Shown piece by piece: positions 46,004 through 54,177 of a stretch of 64,000 nt of DNA; position 1 is the first letter of the stretch; each line of letters starts with the position of its first letter. The stretch is taken from the NCBI RefSeq assembly GCF_023546765.1, contig NZ_CP097484.1, positions 6,320,001-6,384,000 on the forward strand, written 5' to 3'. This DNA is from Methylobacterium tardum (GTDB lineage: Bacteria > Pseudomonadota > Alphaproteobacteria > Rhizobiales > Beijerinckiaceae). The translations under genes were made by a program, and so were the position numbers. The notes below the pieces were generated by a model. It had not been told where the DNA came from. It saw nothing but the letters and a program-made list of their open reading frames with translations, and made no database searches.

Positions 46004-46963
46004 ATGTCCGCCTGGATGACCAGCGAGCAGCGATACGCATGGCAGGTGCAGTTACACCTGAGGCTGCGCATGCTGTCCGGCGTGGGCTTCCAGGACTTCT
46101 TCGCGGACGTCATGACCCGCGCCCACAGGGACGACTTCGTCAAGACGCGACCGCTCGGTTCGCTCGGCGATAGGGGCTGCGACGGCTACCTGGCATCCGT
46201 CGGCCGTGCGTTCGCCTGCTACGGCAAGGTCGACGACGCGTCGCCAAGCGTGCCGACGCTGCTCGAAAAAATGGACGAGGACTTCGCCAAGGCCAGTGGG
46301 CACCTCAAGGGCCTGATGAAGGAGTGGCACTTCGTCCACAACCTCCTCGACGGGACCGCAACCGACGCGACCGTGACGAAGCTAGGCGAGATGCGGCAGG
46401 CCAATGCGGGCCACAAGTTCGGCCATTTCGGCCGAGCCGGATTCGAAGACACGATTTTCGGCCTGCATGAAGCCGACATCATCGCCCTGATCGGCATGGC
46501 GGTCACGGCCGAGGAAACCCGGAACATGAAGCTTAAGGTCGTCGCCGAACTGGTTGACGGCATCATGACCGCGGTCGAGAAGGCCCCCCTCGACGATGGC
46601 CTCGACCCGAAGCCGGTGCCTTTCAGGAAGCTGGAGTTCAACAAGATCCCCCCGCACTGGCGGCACATGATCAGGGGGCAGATGGCCAACGTCCCGCTTG
46701 TCGAGGAATATTTCGCGACGCACCCCGACGTCGAGCGAGGCCAGAAGATCGCCGCGACATTCAAGGCACGTTACCTCGCCTTGAAGGAACAAGGCCTCGC
46801 ACCGGGCGACATCATGGAGAACCTGCACCAGGGCATCGTTGGGATCGGCACCGTCACAAACGACCGGATCGTCGCTGCCGGTGCGATCCTCACCTTCCTG
46901 TTCGACGCCTGCAACATCTTCGAGGACAAGCCCGAGGACGAGCCGGAAGAGGCGGCGGCATGA
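46004..46963 (+). CDS. ABC-3C effector: nuclease-like N terminus with ABC-3C C-terminal domain
   Basis: A 319-residue protein. Residues about 20-110 have 'FQDFFADVM', 'GSLGDRGCDGYL' (Asp56, Asp60), 'FACYGK' (70-75) and 'FVHNLL', a layout I read as a divergent restriction-endonuclease fold common in conflict systems. The C-terminal half (about 180-300, 'VPLVEEYFATHPDVERGQKIAATF') resembles the C-terminal domain of ABC three-component systems. It overlaps the next gene by four bases. It is probably the toxic effector released or controlled by the ATPase. The nuclease call is the less certain part. Confidence 0.7.
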   Translation: MSAWMTSEQRYAWQVQLHLRLRMLSGVGFQDFFADVMTRAHRDDFVKTRPLGSLGDRGCDGYLASVGRAFACYGKVDDASPSVPTLLEKMDEDFAKASGHLKGLMKEWHFVHNLLDGTATDATVTKLGEMRQANAGHKFGHFGRAGFEDTIFGLHEADIIALIGMAVTAEETRNMKLKVVAELVDGIMTAVEKAPLDDGLDPKPVPFRKLEFNKIPPHWRHMIRGQMANVPLVEEYFATHPDVERGQKIAATFKARYLALKEQGLAPGDIMENLHQGIVGIGTVTNDRIVAAGAILTFLFDACNIFEDKPEDEPEEAAA

Positions 46964-47211
46964 TCCTCCCCGGAAAGCACCTCTCAGGCGCGCGTTCGCT
47001 CATCGGCGTTGGCGGCGAGATCCTTGAGCTTCTCGGACAGCCCCGCGAGGTGTCCGACCTCTGGGACGGTTTCCGAACGGCGCGCGCTGCCCGGCAGCAA
47101 TCCGACCCGGTCTCGTTCGACTGGTTCGTGACGGCGCTGACGTTCCTCTACACCGTCGGCGCTGTGCACATGGCGGGTGGCATGATCAGGCCGGGGGGCG
47201 GCGAGCCATGA
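46960..47211 (+). CDS. ABC-3C middle component (MC6-like)
   Basis: An 83-residue protein beginning 'MILPGKHLSGARSLIGVGGEIL', with 'PREVSDLWDGFR' and 'FDWFVTALTFLYTVGAV', the pattern of small winged-helix-like middle components of ABC-3C systems. It is coupled by ATGA overlaps to the effector before it and the ATPase after it, so the three are made together and probably form one complex. Confidence 0.75.
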   Translation: MILPGKHLSGARSLIGVGGEILELLGQPREVSDLWDGFRTARAARQQSDPVSFDWFVTALTFLYTVGAVHMAGGMIRPGGGEP

Positions 47212-48989
47212 TCCTGTCCCTCGGCAGCAGCCTCCCGAAATTCAAGGAACTGACGTTCCACGCCGGCCTGAACGTGGTCCTGTCGACCCGTGCCGACGGC
47301 TCAAACGAGGGCAAGACCCGCAACAGCGCGGGCAAGTCGAGCTTCGCCGAGCTCGTCCAGTTTCTCTTGGGCGCCGATTGCGACAAGGACGACCTCTTCC
47401 GCAAGAAGGCGCTGGTGGACGAGACGTTCCGCGGCACGTTCCGCATCGCGGGTCGGGAGATCCAGGTCGAGCGCAGCGGATCGGCGTTCGGACGCATTGG
47501 CATGGCGGCCGAAGTTGCGGAGCAGCTCGGCCTGCCGTGGAAGCAGGACAAGGGCAGCGGGGCGACGTCGATCTCGACCGCCGACTGGAACCAGTACCTG
47601 GGCCATGCGATGTTCGGGTTGCCGTCGGCCCTGAAGGGATCGGCGTACGGCGTATCGTACACGCCGAGCTTCCGGCCGATGTTCTCCTACTTCGCGCGGC
47701 GTGACCGGTCCGCCGGCTTCATCTCGCCGGAGCGCCAGGCCGAGATGCAGCAGCGATGGGACTGGCAGGAGAACCTGTCCTACCTGCTCGGCCTGGACTG
47801 GCGCATCTCGCACGACCTCCACAACGTCCGTCAGCGCGAGCGCATGCTGAAGGAGTTGAAGAAGGCCGCGAAGGGCGGAGCCCTGGGAGACATCATCGGA
47901 ACGTCGGCCGAGCTCCGGCCACAGGTCGTCCTCGCCCGCGACAAGGCGACCAAGCTCGGCGAGCGTCTCGCGCGTTTCGAGGTCGCCGATTCCTACAGGG
48001 AGCTGTCGGCGGAGGCCGCCGCAGCCAAGGCCGAGATGCAGGCCATCGCGCGCCGCGCCGTCGTCCTGAACGAGACCATCGAGTACCTGCGGAACGCAAT
48101 CGAGGGCGAGCGATCCGGATCGCCGTTGGTCGACGTCGAGCGGCTGTACGAGGCGGTCGGGGTCGAACTGCCGGGCCTTGTGGTCCAGCGCCGCCGCGAA
48201 CAGGTCGCTGCCTTCCAGGCGTCGGTCCTGGCTAACAGACGCGCCCACCTGACAGAGGAGATCGCACGTGCGGAAGGGGAGCTGGCCCTCGGCGAGCAGC
48301 GCTCGACCGCGCTAGAGGTCACCAGGACGCGCATACTCGCAATCCTGAGGTCCGGCGGCGCCCTCGACGACTTCATCGACCTGCAGCGCCTGCTGGCTGA
48401 GGCTGAGGCGGAACATGCGGCCCTGCAGGAGCGCCTCAGGTCGGCGGAGGCGCTCGAACAGGAGACGACGCAGCTCGACGTCGAACGCGGACACATCAAG
48501 CTGCGTCTCAGCGCGAACCTGAGGGACAAGCAGTCACATATCGAGGACGCGATGCTCCTCATCGGCGGCGCCATCGGCGAGCTCTACAAGGGCGACCGAT
48601 CCGGCGGCTTCGAGGTCGAGGCCACCGACAACGGGCCCGAGTTCCGGATCAGCATCCAAGGCGACAGCGGGGGCGGCATCTCCAACATGGAGATCTTCTG
48701 CCTGGACTTCGCCCTCTTCACCATCTGGCAGCGGAAGGGGATGGGACCCGGCTTCCTCATCCATGACAGTCGGCTGTTCGACGGCGTCGACCCGCGTCAA
48801 ATCCTCAAGGCCCTGGAACTCGGGAAGGCCACGGCCGACATCCACAAGGGACAGTACATCGCGTGCCTGAACTCGGACGTCCTGAACTCCCTGTCGGAGG
48901 AGACGAACATCGTCTGGGAAGAGGCCATTGTGGAGCCTACGCTGTCGGACCGGGAAGACGGTGGCCTTTTCGGCTTCCGGTTCGACTGA
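47208..48989 (+). CDS. ABC-3C ATPase (DUF2326 type, SMC/RecN-like)
   Basis: A 593-residue SMC-type ATPase. The P-loop is 'NSAGKSS' (residues 39-45); a long charged coiled coil spans about 210-460; the C terminus has 'IHDSRLFDGVDPRQ' and 'QYIACLNSD', the Walker B/DUF2326 region. Together with the two upstream genes it forms a complete ABC three-component conflict operon, thought to sense foreign DNA or damaged ends through the ATPase and trigger an effector. Confidence 0.8.
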   Translation: MILSLGSSLPKFKELTFHAGLNVVLSTRADGSNEGKTRNSAGKSSFAELVQFLLGADCDKDDLFRKKALVDETFRGTFRIAGREIQVERSGSAFGRIGMAAEVAEQLGLPWKQDKGSGATSISTADWNQYLGHAMFGLPSALKGSAYGVSYTPSFRPMFSYFARRDRSAGFISPERQAEMQQRWDWQENLSYLLGLDWRISHDLHNVRQRERMLKELKKAAKGGALGDIIGTSAELRPQVVLARDKATKLGERLARFEVADSYRELSAEAAAAKAEMQAIARRAVVLNETIEYLRNAIEGERSGSPLVDVERLYEAVGVELPGLVVQRRREQVAAFQASVLANRRAHLTEEIARAEGELALGEQRSTALEVTRTRILAILRSGGALDDFIDLQRLLAEAEAEHAALQERLRSAEALEQETTQLDVERGHIKLRLSANLRDKQSHIEDAMLLIGGAIGELYKGDRSGGFEVEATDNGPEFRISIQGDSGGGISNMEIFCLDFALFTIWQRKGMGPGFLIHDSRLFDGVDPRQILKALELGKATADIHKGQYIACLNSDVLNSLSEETNIVWEEAIVEPTLSDREDGGLFGFRFD

Positions 48990-49246
48990 GGGCTCGGCCT
49001 GGCCGACGCCCTCGGGCAGGGCAGCGCTAAGCATGAGCGGATGTGTCGGGTGATTTGCGTGGCCTGTCGCCACACAGCCTTCCGGCGTCACTTAGTCAGG
49101 GATCAGCGGCCGTCACGCGCGAGCCTTGGCGTTACGTCTCGATTGTCGACCCGCCTCCGCTTGTGAGCCAAGATGCCCTGAAGGGTTTTCGGGCTCCTTT
49201 GCGCGCGAAGCCTGGACCACCTTCCTCTCGTCGGAAGGAGCAGGAC

Positions 49247-49999
49247 ATGACGCCGAAGGAGATCATCGAGCGGCTGGCAGCGATGCCGCCTCCCCCACAA
49301 GGGGTCCACCACGTCCCGCCCGTCGAGCTTGTCGCCATGGTGACCCGGATGGGCCGGAGCCTGCGGCAATGGAAGAAGGAGACCCTCGCGGACTTCGCAC
49401 GGGTCTCGCTATCGACCGTCGAACGGGTCGAACGGGCCGAACCGGTCGGAGCCGAGAGCCTCGACAGGATCGCCGAGGCGCTCGGTTACGAGCGTGGTGC
49501 CTTCACCAAGCCCCGCATCCCCACTCCACGCGAGGAGGCGGCAGCCCAATTTGTCGAGGAGATGGGCCATCTCGAACCGGTCGCGGTCAGCCCATTCGAC
49601 ACTCACCGCCAGGTTCGCATGGTCGCCGCATCGCAGGCGTTCCTGATCTACCGTCCGGAGCTTGGGCCCGCCTACGACGCACAGGTCGCGGGACTGACCG
49701 AGTGGATGGATCTCGCCTCCATGGTGATGGGGCCGCATGCCATCGGCGGCGGCGAGCCCGACCGGCGGCGTGATCTGTGCAACGATGTGCTTGCCGCGGT
49801 CGCCGAGTTCCGACGTCGCGGGGTTACCGTCCTCGTCGGCATCATGGACGCTCCGCTTCCCGGCATGCCCGATTGGAAGGTCGCGATCATCACCCTCACT
49901 CCGAAGCTGTCTGATCCAGGCGCGCCGAAGCGGCGCACGATCCTAGTCGATAAACGGTCGGTGCAGCCAAGACCCGGGTACCTCCCGCACCTCGCCTGA
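49247..49999 (+). CDS. HTH (XRE-like) regulator with C-terminal domain of unknown function
   Basis: A 250-residue protein. Residues about 38-85 ('LRQWKKETLADFARVSLSTVERVERAE') form an XRE-type HTH in the style of 'LGLSQ...LAEAL' repressors, ending 'LDRIAEALGYE'. The C-terminal 150 residues contain 'GLTEWMDLASMVMG' and 'GVTVLVGIMDAPLPG', a domain I do not recognise. The ATG follows GGAAGGAGCAGGAC. It lies 257 bases after the ABC-3C ATPase and may regulate that operon. The gap contains no other gene. Confidence 0.72.
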   Translation: MTPKEIIERLAAMPPPPQGVHHVPPVELVAMVTRMGRSLRQWKKETLADFARVSLSTVERVERAEPVGAESLDRIAEALGYERGAFTKPRIPTPREEAAAQFVEEMGHLEPVAVSPFDTHRQVRMVAASQAFLIYRPELGPAYDAQVAGLTEWMDLASMVMGPHAIGGGEPDRRRDLCNDVLAAVAEFRRRGVTVLVGIMDAPLPGMPDWKVAIITLTPKLSDPGAPKRRTILVDKRSVQPRPGYLPHLA

Positions 50000-50106
50000 A
50001 ACCCAGGGCCACATCTTTGCGAAGGTTCGAGATCAGCATCCCTACTGCTCGTGGGTGACCTGTTCGGGCCGCTTCACGACCGTGCCGTCAAAATCCGTGA
50101 TGGGTG

Positions 50107-51655
50107 GAGGCTGTGTGGAAACGGGTTGGGGCGGAAGCGATGACGAGCTGGGCGAGCCGTTCTCGGCTCATACCCGCATCGCGGCGATGAGCCTCGGCGT
50201 TCCGAGGAGGGCGATGGCTCGCTTCACGTTGTAGGCGAGGACGTGGAGGCTCATCTCCGTCCCGACGTTCGCAAGCCTCCGCATCTTGAAGTGGCTGCGT
50301 CCCATCCAGTCCTTGATCGTGCCGAACACATGTTCGACGGTCCGTCGCCGGATGCGCATGGCGTCCGGCCTGCGGTCGAGCCGATCCTGCATGGCTTCCA
50401 CGACATGCTCGTGCTCCCAGCGCGTCACCCGTCGCTCGTTGCCGGTCGTGCAGCCCGGCTTCAACGCGCATGATCGGCAGTGGCTCGACCAGTAGCGGTT
50501 CAGAACGAGGCCGTTCTCGATGGTGGTCGTACGCTTGATGAGGGTCTCGCCGGCAGGGCACCGATAGGTGTCGCTCGGCGCATCGTAGAGGAAGTCCGGC
50601 TTGCCGAAGCGCCCCTCCGCCTTGGCGCCCGAGGTCAAAGGCTTTGGGCAGATCGGTGTGACGCCCGCCCCTTCGCAGGCCAGAACCTCCGCTCCTGAGA
50701 AGTAGCCGCGATCGGCGAGAATCGTCAGGTGCTCGACCCCGGTCGCGTCCTTCGCCTGCCGGCCCATGTTGGCGAGTTGGGTGCGATCATGGCCGAGGTT
50801 CGTGACCTCGTGCGCCACGACGATGTGGCTGTCCGTATCGACCGCCGCTTGGACGTTGTAGCCGACGAGGCCCGTGCCCTTGCCGTTCGTGGCCATCGCA
50901 CGGGCGTCCGGGTCGGTCAGCGAGATCTGACGGTCGGGCGCTGTCTCGACTTCGTGCGCCATGGCTTGCAGCGTGCGCATCTGCTGGCGAAGCGCCGCAA
51001 TCCTCTCGTTCAGGCGTGTCGTGCGCATCTCGGCGACGTCCGCCTCCTGCCGGTCGGCGGTGTCGAGCTTATCGAGATAGCGCTCGATACTGGCCTCCAC
51101 CTGCGCCAAGCGGAGGCGGATCGCGCCGGGCGTGTAGTTCTTGTCGCGCGTATTCACGGCCTTGAACCGGCTGCCGTCCGCCGCCACCGTGCCGCCGGCG
51201 ATGAGGCCGATCTCCCGACACAGGACGACGAATTGCTTGCACGCTGCCCGAACGGCTTCGCCGTTGTCGCGTCGAAAGTCCGCGATCGTCTTGAAGTCGG
51301 GGGCAAGCTTGCCGGTCAGCCACATGACCTCGACATTGCGGCCTGCCTCGCGCTCAAGGCGTCGGCTCGACTGCACCTGGTTCATGTAACCGTAGAGGTA
51401 GAGCTTCAGGATCGTCGCCGGGTGGTAGCCGGGCCGCCCCGTCGCAGCCGCGCCTTCAAAGCCGAGTGTGGCCAAGTCCAGCTCATCGACGAAGACGTCG
51501 ATCACCCGGACTGGATTCTCCTCGCCGACATAGTCGTCGACGCAGTCCGCCAGAAGAAGCGCTTGGCGCCGCTCGCAACCTTCGATGAAACGGCCCATTC
51601 GACCCCTCCAGCGCTCCCGAAAAGGTAGCACAACAGGGCGTTTTCACACAGCCTC
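50107..51655. mobile_element. IS1182-family insertion sequence
   Basis: The ends GAGGCTGTGTGGAAACG and CGTTTTCACACAGCCTC are inverted repeats with one mismatch, enclosing one transposase gene. The flanks on both sides read GGTG (50103-50106 and 51656-51659), a probable 4-base target duplication. The element is intact, 1549 bases. Confidence 0.85.
50168..51598 (-). CDS. IS1182-family transposase (DDE)
   Basis: A 476-residue transposase. 'RPGYHPATILKLYLYGYMNQVQSSR' type N terminus, 'TVAADGSRFKAVN' with the first Asp, 'ILADRGYFSG' with the second and 'RRRTVEHVFGTIKDWMG' with the Glu are the DDE motifs; 'CRSCALKPGCT' is the family zinc motif. Complete and apparently functional. The ATG at 51598 follows GGAGGGGTCGA. 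Confidence 0.93.
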   Translation of the reverse strand: MGRFIEGCERRQALLLADCVDDYVGEENPVRVIDVFVDELDLATLGFEGAAATGRPGYHPATILKLYLYGYMNQVQSSRRLEREAGRNVEVMWLTGKLAPDFKTIADFRRDNGEAVRAACKQFVVLCREIGLIAGGTVAADGSRFKAVNTRDKNYTPGAIRLRLAQVEASIERYLDKLDTADRQEADVAEMRTTRLNERIAALRQQMRTLQAMAHEVETAPDRQISLTDPDARAMATNGKGTGLVGYNVQAAVDTDSHIVVAHEVTNLGHDRTQLANMGRQAKDATGVEHLTILADRGYFSGAEVLACEGAGVTPICPKPLTSGAKAEGRFGKPDFLYDAPSDTYRCPAGETLIKRTTTIENGLVLNRYWSSHCRSCALKPGCTTGNERRVTRWEHEHVVEAMQDRLDRRPDAMRIRRRTVEHVFGTIKDWMGRSHFKMRRLANVGTEMSLHVLAYNVKRAIALLGTPRLIAAMRV

Positions 51656-51766
51656 GGTGGTTTCCAGACTGTCCGCTTCCGGACGACGGTACGTTGAGTG
51701 GGCTTAACGCAGGGCTGTTCACGACCCATTGAGGCTCAGGAGCGGTCCGCTTCAAGGCGCTTGGCC

Positions 51767-52078
51767 TCAGCGTATGACCATCGGAAAGTTCCTCTTGATG
51801 AGTGCGCAGGCGGCGTTCCTTCCTCGTAGGTCAGCCAACCGGTCGAACTCTTTGGCACCCGCGCGGATGGCCCGCGCACCCTTGCCGGAGCCTACTTGGT
51901 CAAAGCACCGACGCGCCGTGTCCACGATCTCAGGGTTGAAGCTCTCGAAAGTGCACTGGGCCTGCGCCTGCCGAAGCATGCCGTGCATCCGTAGGAAGTC
52001 GGTGCAGTCAATCGCCCGAGCGGGCCCATAGGCCAGGGTGAGCGGGAGCAGCGCGACCAAGACCGGCTGCAGTCTCAT
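51767..52078 (-). CDS. Small exported protein, metal-resistance operon
   Basis: A 103-residue protein with a signal peptide (about 1-22, ending 'GPARA') and four cysteines in the mature part ('IDCTDFLR', 'QAQCTFES', 'ARRCFDQV', 'NAACALIK'). Its ATG overlaps the stop of the MFS gene (ATGA), so it is the third gene of that operon. A periplasmic role next to the metal exporter is inferred. No family recognised. Confidence 0.68.
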   Translation of the reverse strand: MRLQPVLVALLPLTLAYGPARAIDCTDFLRMHGMLRQAQAQCTFESFNPEIVDTARRCFDQVGSGKGARAIRAGAKEFDRLADLRGRNAACALIKRNFPMVIR

Positions 52079-53403
52079 CCGAACCGGGCCGGCCACTGGT
52101 GGTGAAGGTCGTCGATGACGAAGGCGTGGGCGTGGCGAACCCCGCCTGCGCCCCCGACGTGCGGGTGCGCGGGATCGAGGTCCGCGTGGACGTGCTCGGC
52201 GACGTCCGGATCGTTCGCCGGCCAGAGCGCGGCGGCTGCGGCGACGGCCAGCAGGGTCAGCACGCCCAGGACCGCGAGGGTGACCGGCATCCCGGCATCG
52301 GCGCCTAGCCAGCCCGCCAACGGGTAGGTCACGAGCCAGGCGACGTGCGAGAGGGCGAACTGCGCCGCGAACACCGCGGGCCGGTCCTCGGTCGCGGCCG
52401 AGCGCCGGAGCAGCCGCCCGGTCGGGGTCTGTGCGGCCGAGTACCCGACCCCGAGGACCAACCAGGTGGCGAGCAGCATCGGCCAGCCGATCACGCCACC
52501 CCAGGTCGTGGCGGCGAAGCCGAGCAGGACGACGCCGAGGAGCGCCGCCGCCGGCAGCATCACGGCGCGATCCGGCAGCCGGTCGAGGATCCGCGGCAGG
52601 ATCAGGGCCGCAACCATCGAGCCGCCGCCGAACAGCCCGAGCGCGACCGCGACGTCGTTCTGGGGGCGTGCGAGGATCGCCTGGACGATCACCACGGTGT
52701 TCACGATGACCATGGCGCCGGCGGCCGAGACCGCGAGGTTGAGGGCGAGGAGGCCCCGCAGGCGGGGCGTCGCCAGGTAGATGCGCAGGCCGTGGGTGGT
52801 GCGGTTGTAGATCCCGCGCCGCTCGGTCTGCCGTGGGCTCGGCAGACTGACCGAGACGACGAGCGCGGCCGAGCACAGGAAGCCGACGACCGTGCCGCCG
52901 AACAGCCAGTGGAAGTTGATGACGCTGAGAAGGACGGCGGCGAGCGCCGGGCTGAGCAGGTTCTCCAGGTCGTAGGCGAGCCGCGAGAGCGAGAGCGCCC
53001 GGGTGTAGTCGCGCTCCTCCGGGAGGATGTCCGGGATCGTCGCCTGGAAGGTCGGGGTGAAGGCGGCCGAGCAGGACTGCAGCACGAAGACCAGCACGTA
53101 AACCTGCCAGATCGAGTCCACGAATGGCAGGACCATCGCGACGCCGGCTCGGACGAGATCGGTGGCGACCAGGAAGGCGCGTCGCGGCAACTGCCCGGTG
53201 AAGGCGTTCGCGACCGGCGCCACCAGAACGTAAGCGACCATCTTGATGGCCAGCGCGGTGCCCAGGACGGCGCCGGCCCCGGCCCCGGCAAGGCGGTAAG
53301 CCAGCAGGCCGAGCGCGACGGTCAGCAGTCCCGTGCCGATCAGGGCGATGACCTGCGCGGCGAACAGGTGCCGGTAGGTCCGGTTCGCGAGGACGCTCAG
53401 CAT
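52075..53403 (-). CDS. MFS exporter with His-rich C terminus, probable nickel/cobalt efflux (NreB-like)
   Basis: A 442-residue twelve-helix major facilitator. The C-terminal tail is rich in His ('EHVHADLDPAHPHVG', 'VRHAHAF', 'DLHHQW'), the mark of NreB-type metal exporters and consistent with Ni or Co binding. The ATG at 53403 lies 7 bases after the repressor stop, so repressor, exporter and exported protein form one operon. Confidence 0.8.
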   Translation of the reverse strand: MLSVLANRTYRHLFAAQVIALIGTGLLTVALGLLAYRLAGAGAGAVLGTALAIKMVAYVLVAPVANAFTGQLPRRAFLVATDLVRAGVAMVLPFVDSIWQVYVLVFVLQSCSAAFTPTFQATIPDILPEERDYTRALSLSRLAYDLENLLSPALAAVLLSVINFHWLFGGTVVGFLCSAALVVSVSLPSPRQTERRGIYNRTTHGLRIYLATPRLRGLLALNLAVSAAGAMVIVNTVVIVQAILARPQNDVAVALGLFGGGSMVAALILPRILDRLPDRAVMLPAAALLGVVLLGFAATTWGGVIGWPMLLATWLVLGVGYSAAQTPTGRLLRRSAATEDRPAVFAAQFALSHVAWLVTYPLAGWLGADAGMPVTLAVLGVLTLLAVAAAAALWPANDPDVAEHVHADLDPAHPHVGGAGGVRHAHAFVIDDLHHQWPARFG

Positions 53404-53410
53404 CGGGCCC

Positions 53411-53683
53411 TCACAGGTACTTGGCCAGCGCCTTGAACTCGGCCAGCGCCGCGCGTGCCGTCTTGCCCCCACCGGCGACGCCGTCGCCGATGCAGTGCTC
53501 CATGTGGTCCTCGATCAGGGTGCGCTTGGCGTTGGCGATGGCGCTCTCGACCGCCTGGAGCTGCTGGGCGAGATCCACGCAGGAGCGGCCCTCCTCGATC
53601 ATGGCGATGACGCCGGCGAGGTGGCCCTGGGCTCGCTTGAGCCGCTTGACGATTTCGGGGTGAGAGGCGTGGGCATGGTCCAT
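53411..53683 (-). CDS. CsoR/InrS-like metal-responsive repressor
   Basis: A 90-residue all-helical DUF156 protein. Cys35, His60 and Cys64 fit the CsoR/InrS metal site, with His21 as in nickel-sensing InrS and further His at 3, 5 and 8. Cu(I) or Ni(II) is the likely signal; the His-tailed exporter favours nickel or cobalt. It lacks the His3/His64 combination of RcnR seen in the second repressor of this island. A C-tract palindrome lies just upstream of its start. Confidence 0.85.
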   Translation of the reverse strand: MDHAHASHPEIVKRLKRAQGHLAGVIAMIEEGRSCVDLAQQLQAVESAIANAKRTLIEDHMEHCIGDGVAGGGKTARAALAEFKALAKYL

Positions 53684-53691
53684 GTTGACTT

Positions 53692-53709
53692 CCTATCCCC
53701 CTGGATAGG
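53692..53709. promoter_or_regulatory. C-tract operator of the CsoR-like repressor
   Basis: CCTATCC-CCCT-GGATAGG, 7-base perfect arms over a C run, ends 8 bases before the repressor start codon. Short AT-flanked G/C tracts are the operator type of CsoR/RcnR/InrS proteins. Binding should repress its own operon and possibly the divergent efflux genes. Confidence 0.72.
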
Positions 53710-53772
53710 ATAAGGGAAGCGCTTTCGCCGCGTCGGGATGGGCCTGCGCAGGCTTCGGGGGATTGGGATCGG

Positions 53773-54105
53773 GTGTCGTTCGGACGGCGTCTCATGACGG
53801 TTGCCATCGCCTTCGTGATGGCGGCGGTGACGTTGCTGCCGCTCATGGCGGAGGCTCGACACGACGCTTCCGCAGCCTCCGTCCACGCGGACCTCCGCCT
53901 ATCGGGCCATGACCATGTCGCGGGCCACCAAGAGGCGGACGAGTTGGTCCACCATGCGCAATCGCACGCGCAGTGCGTGATGCCGGCCGACGCTCGTGCT
54001 CCCGCGGACGCTCCGTCCTGCACGGTGCAATCGTTCGCCGTCGCGCACGAAGCCGACCGCGCCGGCGGCGATGCGAAGGGGCCGTACGAGCCTCCGAGGG
54101 GCTGA
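53773..54105 (+). CDS. Small exported His-rich protein upstream of the efflux genes
   Basis: A 110-residue protein with a signal peptide (about 1-28, ending 'MAEA') and a mature part rich in His ('LSGHDHVAGHQEAD', 'VHHAQSHAQC'). The frame opens with GTG at 53773; an ATG at 53794 is an alternative. It could be a periplasmic metal-binding or sensor protein feeding the efflux system. It precedes the adaptor gene by 72 bases. Confidence 0.68.
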   Translation: MSFGRRLMTVAIAFVMAAVTLLPLMAEARHDASAASVHADLRLSGHDHVAGHQEADELVHHAQSHAQCVMPADARAPADAPSCTVQSFAVAHEADRAGGDAKGPYEPPRG

Positions 54106-54177
54106 GGCCACCCGCCACGTCCCTTCCTCGAACGACGGCACCGTGCGGACGCGCGGCCGGCCGTCCATGGCGCCGAC

